DNA from: JAJPXC01 sp964628905
GTDB lineage: Bacteria > Bacteroidota > Bacteroidia > Bacteroidales > Muribaculaceae
Length of the DNA: 64,000 nucleotides
Assembly: GCA_964628905.1 (NCBI GenBank)
Contig: CAZVNS010000007.1
Coordinates: 1 to 64,000, forward strand
Direction of reading: 5' to 3'
The position numbers and the translations under genes are program-made. Of this stretch, positions 25,713 to 33,020 are shown in pieces (the first letter of the stretch is position 1; each line of letters begins with the position of its first letter). Under the pieces are notes generated by a model. That model had not been told where the DNA came from. It was given only the letters and a program-made list of their open reading frames with translations, and ran no database searches.

Positions 25713-27173
25713 ATGACTACCTTCCTCATATCGCTCGCCACACTCATCGGCGGATACTTCATCTACGGCGCCATCGTGGAGCGCATCATCGGCATCGACC
25801 CCAAACGCCCGATGCCAGCCTACACCAAGCAGGACGGCATCGACTACGTGCCCCTGCCCACCTGGCGCGTGTTCCTGATACAATTCCTCAACATCGCCGG
25901 ACTCGGCCCGATATTCGGCGCCATCATGGGCATCATGTTCGGCCCCGCGGCCTTCCTATGGATAGTGCTTGGCACCATCTTCGCCGGGGCGGTCCACGAC
26001 TTCCTCTCCGGCGTGATCTCAATCCGTGCCGGCGGCGCCTCCCTCCCCGAGATCGTAGGACATGAACTTGGCACTACGATCAAGCAGGTGATGCGCGTGT
26101 TCTCACTGCTGCTGCTGATATTGATAGGCACCGTGTTCGTGATGCAACCCGCCAACCTCATCGCCGCCCTCACCCCTGAGTCGCTCAACGCCACATTCTG
26201 GGTGGCCGTGATATTCATATATTATATATTGGCCACGATGCTCCCCATCGACAAGCTCATCGGGCAGTTCTACCCCATATTCGGCTTCGCCCTGCTGTTT
26301 ATGGCCGTAGGCATTATGGGAGTATTGCTCTTTGGCGACGTCACCATCCCCGACGGCCTGGCCGATGGCTTGTGGAACCGCTACGCCACGCCCGACTCCC
26401 ACCCGATATTCCCCATGATGTTTGTGTCGATAGCCTGTGGAGCCATCTCCGGCTTCCACGCCACACAGTCACCCATGATGGCGCGCTGCCTGAAGAATGA
26501 GCGCCTGGCCAGACCCGTATTTTACGGAGCCATGGTGGCCGAAGGCATCGTGGCGCTGATATGGGCCGCCGCCACGATTGCCTTCACCGGTGGCTACGGT
26601 GAGCTCGCCGACTTCCAGGCAGCCAACGGTGGCGCCACAGCATCTCTGCTGGTCAACGACATATCCATCACATGGCTCGGCACCATCGGCGGCATACTCG
26701 CCATACTCGGCGTGGTGGCCGCGCCCATCACCACCGGCGACACCGCCCTGCGCAGCGCCCGACTCATCGCCGCCGACATGCTCGGCATCAACCAGTCGAA
26801 ACTGGCCAAACGCCTGCTCATCTCCGTGCCGCTGTTCGCCGCATGCTTCGGCTGCATGATGATCGACTTCACCGTGCTGTGGCGCTACTTCGCCTGGTGC
26901 AACCAGACCTTGGCTGTGTTCACCCTCTGGGCCGTCACCGTCTATCTGGCCCGCAAAGGTCGCCTCTACATCGTATCGTTAGTGCCCGCACTGTTCATGA
27001 CCGTGGTGTGCGTGAGCTATCTCTTCTTCGCCCCCGCCCCCGAAGGGTTCGGCCTGGGTCAGACACTTGCGGTCGGCATCGGAGCCTGCGCCGCCGCCCT
27101 GCTCTTAGCCATATTCGGCATATACCTCCAACGCCTGCGCCAAGGCAAAATCGAGCGCGAATACAGCTTCTGA
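25713..27173 (+). CDS. cstA: CstA-family carbon starvation carrier
   Basis: A polytopic membrane protein of 486 residues with about 13-14 hydrophobic segments. It carries CstA hallmarks: the N-terminal IGIDPKRPMPA, the P-x-P loop, FLNIAGLGPIFGAIMGIMFGP, GAVHDFLSGVISIRAGGASLPE and SGFHATQSPMMAR. Characterised relatives import peptides or pyruvate. The length matches the shorter CstA forms of anaerobes rather than the 700-residue E. coli protein. The substrate here is not determinable from sequence. It lies 8 nt after the PD40 gene. Confidence 0.9.
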   Translation: MTTFLISLATLIGGYFIYGAIVERIIGIDPKRPMPAYTKQDGIDYVPLPTWRVFLIQFLNIAGLGPIFGAIMGIMFGPAAFLWIVLGTIFAGAVHDFLSGVISIRAGGASLPEIVGHELGTTIKQVMRVFSLLLLILIGTVFVMQPANLIAALTPESLNATFWVAVIFIYYILATMLPIDKLIGQFYPIFGFALLFMAVGIMGVLLFGDVTIPDGLADGLWNRYATPDSHPIFPMMFVSIACGAISGFHATQSPMMARCLKNERLARPVFYGAMVAEGIVALIWAAATIAFTGGYGELADFQAANGGATASLLVNDISITWLGTIGGILAILGVVAAPITTGDTALRSARLIAADMLGINQSKLAKRLLISVPLFAACFGCMMIDFTVLWRYFAWCNQTLAVFTLWAVTVYLARKGRLYIVSLVPALFMTVVCVSYLFFAPAPEGFGLGQTLAVGIGACAAALLLAIFGIYLQRLRQGKIEREYSF

Positions 27174-27175
27174 CC

Positions 27176-27979
27176 ATGGACATCATCAACGAATTAGCCG
27201 GCTCAACAGCCTACACGCTCCATAGCCACACCCAATACTGCGACGGCAAAGCCACGATGGACGACTTCGCCCGCGAAGCCATCCGCCAAGGCTTCACCCA
27301 CTACGGCTTCACACCACACTCCCCGATACCCATCGAGTCGCCATGCAACATGTCGCTCGACGACGTCCCGCGCTACCTCGACGAATTTCGGCGCATCAAG
27401 CAAGAGTACGGCCACAAAGTCAAATTCTACGCCGGCATGGAGGTCGAATACCTCGGCAGCGAGTGGGGACCCGCCCACCCCTACTTCCGAGGCCTGGGGC
27501 TCGACTACACCATCGGCTCGGTCCACTTCATCCCCAACCAGGAGGGGCTGTACGTCGATATCGACGGCCGCTACGAGAGCTTCCGCCAAAAGATGGAGCA
27601 GCACTTCCACAGCGACATCCGCTACGTCGTGGAGACATTCTACCGCCAGTCAATCGACATGGTGGGCGCCGGTGGCTTCGAAATCATCGGCCATCTCGAC
27701 AAGGTTGGCCATAACGCTGCCCACTGGCAACCAGGCATCGAGGACGAGCCATGGTACGACCAACTCGCCCGGCAACTTATCCAGGCCGTAATAGACTCAG
27801 GCGTGGTAGTCGAAATCAACACCAAAGCCTGGACCGACCACCACCGACTCTTCCCCTCACCGCGCTATATCGCCCTCCTGCGCCAAGCAGGCGTGCCGAT
27901 GATCGTCAACTCCGACGCACACCTCCCCTCCCTGATCAACGCCTCGCGCGACTACGCCCACACCCTCCTGCGCGATTAA
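27176..27979 (+). CDS. PHP-domain phosphatase, histidinol-phosphatase (HisK/HisJ) type
   Basis: A 267-residue PHP-superfamily hydrolase with the metal ligands spread through the barrel: HSHTQYCDG near the N-terminus, GFTPHSP, GMEVEYLG, GSVHFI, IGHLDKV and NSDAH at the end. This matches the HisK/HisJ histidinol-phosphate phosphatase family. With no histidine genes nearby, a general phosphoesterase role is also possible. The ATG at 27176 is used because the longer open frame reaching 26672 is only an alternate frame of cstA. Confidence 0.88.
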   Translation: MDIINELAGSTAYTLHSHTQYCDGKATMDDFAREAIRQGFTHYGFTPHSPIPIESPCNMSLDDVPRYLDEFRRIKQEYGHKVKFYAGMEVEYLGSEWGPAHPYFRGLGLDYTIGSVHFIPNQEGLYVDIDGRYESFRQKMEQHFHSDIRYVVETFYRQSIDMVGAGGFEIIGHLDKVGHNAAHWQPGIEDEPWYDQLARQLIQAVIDSGVVVEINTKAWTDHHRLFPSPRYIALLRQAGVPMIVNSDAHLPSLINASRDYAHTLLRD

Positions 27980-27997
27980 CCTCACCACCATCCGCCC

Positions 27998-28034
27998 CGC
28001 CCACAAGCAGGGTCGCTCCCCCGAGCGTCCGCGA
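27998..28034. repeat. REP-like palindrome, copy C
   Basis: CCGCCCACAAGCAGG-GTCGCTCCCCCGAGCGTCCGCGA lies downstream of the PHP gene and directly upstream of the promoter region of the 75-residue orphan. Confidence 0.75.
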
Positions 28035-28051
28035 AAACGCCCAAATTAATT

Positions 28052-28102
28052 TATTTTTGCACACATGGGCAGCATATCCGCCCTTGCCCGGTTGTAGCTT
28101 TG
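28052..28102 (+). promoter_or_regulatory. Two -7 elements upstream of the 75-residue orphan
   Basis: TATTTTTG (28052-28059) and TAGCTTTG (28095-28102) both match TAnnTTTG. The second lies 21 nt before the chosen ATG. The first would place a 10-codon frame (ATG 28065, stop TAG 28095-28097) at the head of a longer transcript. Confidence 0.5.
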
Positions 28103-28123
28103 TGGCGTAAAAACATCAACGCC

Positions 28124-28351
28124 ATGAAGACCAGAGAACACAGCCCCAAGAAAATCGCCCAACTCCGCGAGCTCCTGATCCGCACCATCACCAACTTCAT
28201 CGACACCCGCGGCCAACGCGTGCTCAACCTCCACCAAGCCCGCGTCGAAGTGTCGCAGCTCGACGACGACCAGGTAGTGCTCTACTGCCACGACCGCGAG
28301 ACCCTCAACCTCGCCGTCGAGATGATCTGTGCCCTCTCCTGCGCTAACTGA
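28124..28351 (+). CDS. Small conserved-looking protein of unknown function (75 residues)
   Basis: I do not recognise this family. The 75-residue product is charged, with a basic N-terminal helix (MKTREHSPKKIAQLRELLI). It then runs TNFIDTRGQRVLNLHQARVEV and a final hydrophobic helix-like segment with two cysteines (MICALSCAN). There is no signal peptide. Good promoter boxes and typical codon use argue that it is real. The ATG at 28124 is preferred, because the earlier frame start overlaps the promoter. The last 8 bp overlap the 3' end of convergent prmC. Confidence 0.65.
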   Translation: MKTREHSPKKIAQLRELLIRTITNFIDTRGQRVLNLHQARVEVSQLDDDQVVLYCHDRETLNLAVEMICALSCAN

Positions 28352-29207
28352 TTACCATAAACCGCTCGCGCCCATACAGGTCGCGCGCCACCTCCACATC
28401 GCGCCCCGGCAACACCTGCCCGGCCAGCCTCTTCAACTGCTCTACAAACCGCGGATTTATCTCAAAATACAGCATCCCGCCCGATTTCAGCCCATCGGCC
28501 GCCCCCTGCATAATCGACCGATAAAACCTCAGCGGGTCATCGTCGGGCACAAACAGCGCCAACCCAGGCTCATGTTCCAACACCCCAGGCTCCATCCCTC
28601 GACGCTCTTCCTCAGCGATGTATGGCGGGTTGCTCACTATGATGTCATACCGCCGGTCAAGGCGCAGACCCAAAGCATCCCTCAGCTCAAAATCCACATT
28701 CACTCGATACCGCGCGGCATTCTCGCGCGCCACCGCCAAAGCTTCCTCACTGATGTCAATCGCCGTGACATCGGCAAACTTCAGCCTAAGCGCCAGAGCC
28801 ACAGCGATGCAGCCCGAACCCGTGCACACATCCAGCACCTGCAGATCGCTGCGCCCACCCCACCGGTCAGTGATGATGTCGACCAGCTGAGCCGTCTCAG
28901 GCCGCGGTATCAGCACGTCCGGCGTCACCCTCAGCTTCAGCCCGCTCCACTCAGCCTCACCTAATATATATTGTATAGGCTCATTGTCGAGCAGCCGATA
29001 AAGCATCTTATCGAGCTGGCCCGACTGATAGTCGCTCAGCGGCTCGCGGGCATGCAGCGCAAGCTCCACAGGGGAGAGCCGGGTCACATGCTCCATCGCC
29101 ATCGAGGCCACAGCGTCAGCCTCCCGGCCATCCATCACAGCAGCCAGCCGCCCCGCCAACTTCCTGCGTCCCTCGGCCATCGTCAAACCATCAATAACAC
29201 CGTTCAT
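28344..29207 (-). CDS. prmC: Release factor glutamine methyltransferase
   Basis: Methylates the GGQ glutamine of release factors; its substrate RF1 is encoded at 3.3-4.4 kb. The 287-residue protein has an N-terminal helical domain and then a Rossmann methyltransferase with LIPRPETAQLVD, the SAM loop VLDVCTGSGCIAVALAL and the catalytic NPPY in IIVSNPPYIAEEE. The start is the ATG at 29207. The open frame continues upstream through tRNA-Pro but has no coding meaning there. Confidence 0.95.
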   Translation of the reverse strand: MNGVIDGLTMAEGRRKLAGRLAAVMDGREADAVASMAMEHVTRLSPVELALHAREPLSDYQSGQLDKMLYRLLDNEPIQYILGEAEWSGLKLRVTPDVLIPRPETAQLVDIITDRWGGRSDLQVLDVCTGSGCIAVALALRLKFADVTAIDISEEALAVARENAARYRVNVDFELRDALGLRLDRRYDIIVSNPPYIAEEERRGMEPGVLEHEPGLALFVPDDDPLRFYRSIMQGAADGLKSGGMLYFEINPRFVEQLKRLAGQVLPGRDVEVARDLYGRERFMVIS

Positions 29208-29242
29208 AGTAATAAAATTTGATAAAATTGCTACATGTACCG

Positions 29243-29250
29243 CAAATATA
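29243..29250 (-). promoter_or_regulatory. Promoter -7 element of prmC
   Basis: TATATTTG on the minus strand lies 35 nt before the prmC ATG, within the AT-rich gap shared with tRNA-Pro. Confidence 0.6.
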
Positions 29251-29284
29251 ACAAAATAATTTGTAATTTTGTGCCGCAAAAGTT

Positions 29285-29359
29285 CGGGGCGTAGCGCAGT
29301 CCGGTTAGCGCACCTGCTTTGGGAGCAGGGGGTCGAAGGTTCGAATCCTTTCACCCCGA
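29285..29359 (+). tRNA. tRNA-Pro (anticodon TGG)
   Basis: A complete cloverleaf can be drawn: acceptor CGGGGCG with CACCCCG (one mismatch), D arm with GCGC, anticodon stem CCTGC/GCAGG with loop TTTGGGA (anticodon TGG), and T arm GAAGG-TTCGAAT-CCTTT. The discriminator is A, and CCA is not encoded. A terminator hairpin follows. Confidence 0.93.
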
Positions 29360-29364
29360 CACAC

Positions 29365-29396
29365 ACAGAAGCTGCGGCATCAGCCGCGGCTTCTGT
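29365..29396 (+). terminator. Terminator of tRNA-Pro
   Basis: A 14-bp stem (ACAGAAGCTGCGGC with GCCGCGGCTTCTGT, one G-T wobble) has an ATCA loop and starts 6 nt after the tRNA. Confidence 0.75.
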
Positions 29397-29422
29397 CATT
29401 TCACCAGAGCCTATCGCTCCTA

Positions 29423-29547
29423 TTAGAGTAGTATCTTGGCTACATTGTCACCTTGGCGGCGGATGTAGAGATTGCCACTCACGAGGTTAGTCACACGGAT
29501 GCCTTGCAAATTACAGTATTCGACAGGATTATTGGTTTTATCAGCCC
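29423..29547 (-). pseudogene. 3' remnant of a secreted protein gene (C-terminal tail only)
   Basis: Reading the minus strand up to a TAA at 29423-29425 gives about 40 residues, including PVEYCNLQGIRVTNLVSGNL and YIRRQGDNVAKILL. This is the C-terminal tail seen on many Bacteroidales secreted proteins, and it also ends the broken genes at 56.2 kb and 61.2 kb. Upstream the frame runs straight into the dead recombinase, so the body of the gene has been lost. Confidence 0.6.
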
Positions 29548-29940
29548 TTAGTCCCCTTGTTCGTCTTGCCGTCGATGAACTTCTGAAACCATCGCGTAAA
29601 CCTCCCCTTCTGCCGCGGGGTACGCTTGAGGCACCTCCCCATCACCATCCCCTTCACTGTCGACAACGGCGTGTTCGGCTTCCCATCGCGAATAAGCTCT
29701 CACTGCATAGCGTCAATCTCCTACTGGTATTGGTACAGCACCGACCTCCTCTTCACATTCTCCGGCATGGGATTGGCCGACATTGAGTCCTCAAGATCCC
29801 GGGGAGACATTTTGATGCCAAAGGAAATTTCGGCCTTCTCCCCATCCTGCGTGAGGCGAAGCCCAAGTGAATTCCCCTTATCCTCCCTGACTATGAGTTT
29901 ATACGAAAATATTTGTATTCTGAATAAAAATTTAATAACT
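29541..29940 (-). pseudogene. Dead tyrosine recombinase (integrase) fragment
   Basis: One continuous minus-strand frame contains two internal stops (TAG at about 29718 and TGA at about 29697). Its translation reads LGLRLTQDGEKAEISFGIKM, then NPMPENVKRRSVLYQYQ, stop, EIDAMQ, stop, ELIRDGKPNTPLSTVKGMVM, and ends ...FTRWFQKFIDGKTNKGTKG. The order of arm-binding-like strand region, linker helices and the start of a core-binding domain is that of Bacteroidetes phage-type integrases. The catalytic domain is missing and no start codon is left. It lies between tRNA-Pro and tRNA-Gly, the kind of place such elements integrate. The identification is by pattern memory. Confidence 0.55.
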
Positions 29941-30051
29941 ATTCACCCAAGGGTAGAAATAGGGTAGAAAAATCTTGTGCAGAAATGCGCTTTTTTTGTG
30001 TGTTTTTGGGCATTTTCTTGTGCAAATCCTTTGGAAAATGACCAAAATAAC

Positions 30052-30108
30052 AAGCCAAACCTCATTCCGTCGCATCTTGTAACGCACTGACTTACTGAGG
30101 TTTGGCTT
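30052..30108 (-). terminator. Inverted repeat downstream of tRNA-Gly
   Basis: Perfect 13-nt arms (AAGCCAAACCTCA and TGAGGTTTGGCTT) are separated by 31 nt, starting 4 nt after the tRNA-Gly 3' end on the minus strand. A short T-rich stretch follows. It is probably the tRNA terminator, but could be a relic of the neighbouring integrated element. Confidence 0.5.
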
Positions 30109-30112
30109 TATG

Positions 30113-30185
30113 AGCGGTAAACGAGGCTCGAACTCGCGACCCTCAGCTTGGGAAGCTGATGCTCTACCAACTGAGCTATTACCGC
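30113..30185 (-). tRNA. tRNA-Gly (anticodon CCC)
   Basis: On the minus strand: acceptor GCGGTAA with TTACCGC, D arm GCTC-AGTTGGTA-GAGC, anticodon stem TCAGC/GCTGA with loop TTCCCAA (anticodon CCC), and T arm with GTTCGAGCC. The discriminator is T and CCA is not encoded. Confidence 0.93.
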
Positions 30186-30276
30186 ATTGGTGGGTTTGCG
30201 CTGCAAAGATACATCTTTTAGCGCAATCCCACAATAATTTTTTGCTGTGTCGATTTCGTTCGCCACGAGCGGGGCC

Positions 30277-31155
30277 TTATTGACGGCCGGCGACGGTGAC
30301 TGAGGGCTCGATCTTGGCGACGAGTCCCTGGAGCACTTTGCCGGGGCCGAGCTCTACGAACTCGGTGGCTCCGTCGGCCACCATGTTGCGTACGGTCTGT
30401 GTCCAGCGCACGGGGGCGGTGAGCTGTGCCACAAGGTTGGCTTTGATTTCGGCGGGGTCGGTGTGGGGCTTGGCGTCGACGTTCTGGTAGACGGGGCAGA
30501 TGGGCTCGCTGACTTCGGTGGCTTCGATGGCGGCTGCGAGCTCGGCGCGGGCTGGCTCCATCAGGGGTGAGTGGAAGGCTCCGCCGACCTTGAGTTTGAG
30601 GGCGCGCTTTGCGCCAGCGGCTTTGAGGAGCTCGCAGGCTTTGTCGATGGCGGGCTCTTCGCCTGAAATCACGATCTGGCCGGGGCAGTTGTAGTTGGCG
30701 CACACTACGACGCCTTCAACTGAGTCAACGATCTCTTCGACGCTCTCATCGGGGAGGGCGAGCACGGCGGCCATTGTCGAGGGGCGTGCCTCACAGGCTT
30801 TCTGCATGGCCTGGGCGCGGGCCGACACCAGGCGCAGGCCGTCGTCGAACGACAGTGCTCCGGCGGCTACGAGGGCTGAGAATTCGCCCAGCGAGTGTCC
30901 GGCCACCATGTCGGGGCGGAATTCGTCGCCGAGGGTTTTGGCCAATATTACTGAGTGGAGGAAGATGGCGGGTTGGGTCACGCGGGTCTGACGGAGGTCC
31001 TCGTCGGTGCCTTCAAACATCATGTCGGTGATGCGGAAGCCGAGTATCTGGTTGGCGCGCTCGAAGAACTCGCGTGCCTCGGCGTTGTTGTCATAGAGGT
31101 CTTTACCCATTCCTACGAATTGGGCTCCCTGACCGGGGAATACAAATGCTTTCAT
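30277..31155 (-). CDS. fabD: Malonyl-CoA-ACP transacylase
   Basis: Loads malonyl groups onto acyl carrier protein for fatty acid synthesis. The 292-residue protein starts with FVFPGQGAQFVGMG and has the nucleophile Ser88 in GHSLGEFSAL. It also has the arginine of VSARAQAMQKA, the catalytic His195 in GGAFHSPLM and the terminal ELGPGKVLQGLV. The gene appears monocistronic; no other fab gene is adjacent. Confidence 0.96.
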   Translation of the reverse strand: MKAFVFPGQGAQFVGMGKDLYDNNAEAREFFERANQILGFRITDMMFEGTDEDLRQTRVTQPAIFLHSVILAKTLGDEFRPDMVAGHSLGEFSALVAAGALSFDDGLRLVSARAQAMQKACEARPSTMAAVLALPDESVEEIVDSVEGVVVCANYNCPGQIVISGEEPAIDKACELLKAAGAKRALKLKVGGAFHSPLMEPARAELAAAIEATEVSEPICPVYQNVDAKPHTDPAEIKANLVAQLTAPVRWTQTVRNMVADGATEFVELGPGKVLQGLVAKIEPSVTVAGRQ

Positions 31156-31191
31156 CTTTATAATGATTGGTTGAACCTAATTTTCAGGCTG

Positions 31192-31199
31192 CAAAGTTA
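31192..31199 (-). promoter_or_regulatory. Promoter -7 element of fabD
   Basis: TAACTTTG on the minus strand lies 36 nt before the fabD ATG, in the GTAACTTTGC context common in this window. Confidence 0.65.
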
Positions 31200-31306
31200 C
31201 GAATTATTTTTGGATTACGCGCCATCGTGGCGGCGTGTCGCAACCACCTCAAAATATGGTTTATTGTGTGGGGAGCATTAAAAAATGCTAAATAGTGTGC
31301 GGGATG

Positions 31307-31338
31307 TTTGCACAGTACCAAAAAACGCGCTACCTTTG
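31307..31338 (+). promoter_or_regulatory. Promoter (-33 and -7) of the ECF sigma gene
   Basis: TTTG at 31307-31310 and TACCTTTG at 31331-31338 are separated by 20 nt. This is one of the two best complete Bacteroidetes primary-sigma promoters in the window. It does not look like an autoregulated ECF promoter. Confidence 0.75.
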
Positions 31339-31344
31339 CAGTCG

Positions 31345-31500
31345 AAAAGGAATAAGCCGATTATTCACATCCAACAAACCAATCCTCCCCGACAGCAACC
31401 ACACACCGGGGTGACACAACAAACAATATACTAACCACTTATTTAAAACCAATCGCCTATCGCTACACGTCTACTCTAAACAATTAAAACAGACATAACG
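31345..31500 (+). other. Long 5' leader of the ECF sigma gene
   Basis: About 155 nt lie between the predicted transcription start and the ATG, with no open frame of note. The leader contains a weak CCCCG...CGGGG hairpin near 31390-31415 and is otherwise A/C-rich and probably unstructured. No riboswitch was recognised. The 31200-31306 stretch is AT-rich and holds nothing I can name. Confidence 0.45.
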
Positions 31501-32091
31501 ATGCAACAAACGACTAAGCTGACCGACGAAATGCTGGTCTCGGCTTATGCCAAAGGCGACAATGATGCTTTCGACACTCTACTCAACCGTCATAAAGACC
31601 GAGTATTGTCCTACATTATACATATCGTCAAAAACCGTGATTTGGCCGAAGATATCTTCCAGGAGACCTTCGTCAAGGCTATCATGACCATTAAGCAAGG
31701 ACGCTACACCGACACAGGCAAGTTCTCGGCCTGGATCACCCGTATCGCCCACAACCTCATCATCGACCACTACCGCCAGGAGAAGGCTGAGAACACTGTG
31801 TCGGCCGACAACGACGACACCGACCTGCTCAACCGCCGCAACCTGGCTGAGGCCACGATTGAGGACTCGATGGTGGAGCGCCAGATCCACAAGGATGTGC
31901 GCAAGATCATCGGCATCCTCCCCGAGTCGCAGCGCGAAGTGGTGATGATGCGCTACTACAAGGACATGAGCTTCAAGGAGATAGCAGACGCCACCGGTGT
32001 TTCGATCAACACCGCCCTGGGTCGCATGCGCTACGCTATCATCAACATGCGCCGCCTGGCCCAGGAACACAACATATCATTAACACTCTAA
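31501..32091 (+). CDS. ECF-type RNA polymerase sigma factor
   Basis: A 196-residue sigma-70-like factor with region 2 (AFDTLLNRHKDRVLSYIIHI; DLAEDIFQETFVKAI; WITRIAHNLIIDHYRQEK) and region 4 (LPESQREVVMMRYYKDMSFK then the helix-turn-helix EIADATGVSINTALGRMRYA). No anti-sigma factor or TonB-dependent receptor gene is adjacent, so it is not a FecI-type regulator. The housekeeping-type promoter and isolated position suggest a general role such as the conserved growth or stress ECF factors of Bacteroidales. surE follows after 45 nt. Confidence 0.92.
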   Translation: MQQTTKLTDEMLVSAYAKGDNDAFDTLLNRHKDRVLSYIIHIVKNRDLAEDIFQETFVKAIMTIKQGRYTDTGKFSAWITRIAHNLIIDHYRQEKAENTVSADNDDTDLLNRRNLAEATIEDSMVERQIHKDVRKIIGILPESQREVVMMRYYKDMSFKEIADATGVSINTALGRMRYAIINMRRLAQEHNISLTL

Positions 32092-32136
32092 CACCCACGG
32101 GAGCGCCACAAGCGCCCCCGCTTCCCATTCATAACC

Positions 32137-32904
32137 ATGTCAGAACGCAAACTCATACTCATATCCAACGACGACGGCATCCACACCTCCGGGCTGCATA
32201 CCCTCGTCGACTGCGTGCGCCATCTGGGCGACGTAATCGTTGCAGCCCCCACGGCTCCCCAGTCGGGCAAGGCTTCGGCCATCTCAGTGATGGAGCCGCT
32301 GCGCATCTATCGCCGCGACGACTACAATGGTGCGCAGATGTACGCCATATCGGGCACACCCGTCGACTGCGTCAAACTGGCGATGCACACCGTGGTGCCC
32401 CGCCGCCCTGACATGGTGATCGCCGGCATCAACCACGGCAGCAACGCCGGCAACGCCATAATCTATTCCGGCACGATGGGCGCCGTGTTCGAGGGGTGCA
32501 TGGCCGGCATCCCATCCGTGGGCTACTCGCTGCTCGACCACTCTCTCGAGGCTGACCTCAGCGAAACCATCCCCTACATCAAGGATATCACCGAGCGCGT
32601 GCTTGCCCAGGGCCTTCCTCAGGGGGTATGCCTCAACGTCAACTTCCCTGCCAACGTCAAGATACTCGGTGCCAAGGTAGCGCGCGCCGCCCTGGGTCAC
32701 TGGACTGAGGAATATCGCCGCTACGACGACCCTGCGGGCAATCCATTCTACATGCTTACCGGCAACTACGCGTGTGAGGACCCCGACCCCGAGTCGACCG
32801 ACATCTACTGGCTCGACCGAGGCTACGCCTCAGTAGTGCCCGCCCGCGCCGACCAGACCGCCACCGACCGGCTCCCCACCATCACCCAGCTACTGTCGAT
32901 TTAA
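32137..32904 (+). CDS. surE: 5'-nucleotidase SurE
   Basis: Metal-dependent nucleoside 5'- or 3'-monophosphatase, also active on short polyphosphate in homologues. The 255-residue protein has the metal site ISNDDGIHTSG (N11, D12, D13), QSGKASAI, SGTPVDCV and AGINHGSNAGNAI. It was originally convergent with lptB: a truncated copy of the lptB 3' end now follows its stop, left by insertion of the restriction-modification island. Confidence 0.95.
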   Translation: MSERKLILISNDDGIHTSGLHTLVDCVRHLGDVIVAAPTAPQSGKASAISVMEPLRIYRRDDYNGAQMYAISGTPVDCVKLAMHTVVPRRPDMVIAGINHGSNAGNAIIYSGTMGAVFEGCMAGIPSVGYSLLDHSLEADLSETIPYIKDITERVLAQGLPQGVCLNVNFPANVKILGAKVARAALGHWTEEYRRYDDPAGNPFYMLTGNYACEDPDPESTDIYWLDRGYASVVPARADQTATDRLPTITQLLSI

Positions 32905-32913
32905 GTCGATTTG
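32894..32913. repeat. 10-bp tandem repeat (two units)
   Basis: TGTCGATTTA and AGTCGATTTG overlap the surE stop codon. The motif CGATTTAAGT is the reverse complement of part of the 1051-1100 array. Confidence 0.5.
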
Positions 32914-33020
32914 TTTCGGAAGGAGGTTGGGCGGAGGTTAGTCGAAGTGCTTGCGGCGGAAGACGAAGTTGCGGCCGAGGTATTTCTCGCGCACCACGGG
33001 GTTGGCGGCGAGCTCCTCGG
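32910..33020. repeat. Target duplication flanking the RM island, left copy
   Basis: A 111-bp sequence repeated in direct orientation at 35824-35934, offset 2914 bp, with about three mismatches (32913, 32920, 32999). It contains the last codons of lptB and its short 3' flank. The identity ends exactly where the methyltransferase stop codon begins. Confidence 0.9.
32938..33020 (-). pseudogene. Orphan 3' end of lptB
   Basis: The last 26-27 codons of lptB (AANPVVREKYLGRNF...RRKHFD, stop) stand alone after surE, detached from any start. One residue differs from the complete gene (Pro here, Leu in 35852-36622). Pro is common at this position in LptB as I recall, so this may be the ancestral end. 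It is a product of the duplication that accompanied insertion of the island. Confidence 0.85.

Noticed and set aside
26672..27175. N-terminal extension of the PHP phosphatase
   Set aside because: The extension is the +1 frame of cstA with Arg/His-rich noise; the ATG at 27176 sits 2 nt after the cstA stop.
29208..29399. N-terminal extension of PrmC through the tRNA gene
   Set aside because: It runs antisense through tRNA-Pro and its terminator; the promoter at 29243-29250 and family length support 29207.
29472..29967. Two plus-strand frames between the tRNAs
   Set aside because: They are antisense to the integrase and tail remnants, which read far better on the minus strand.
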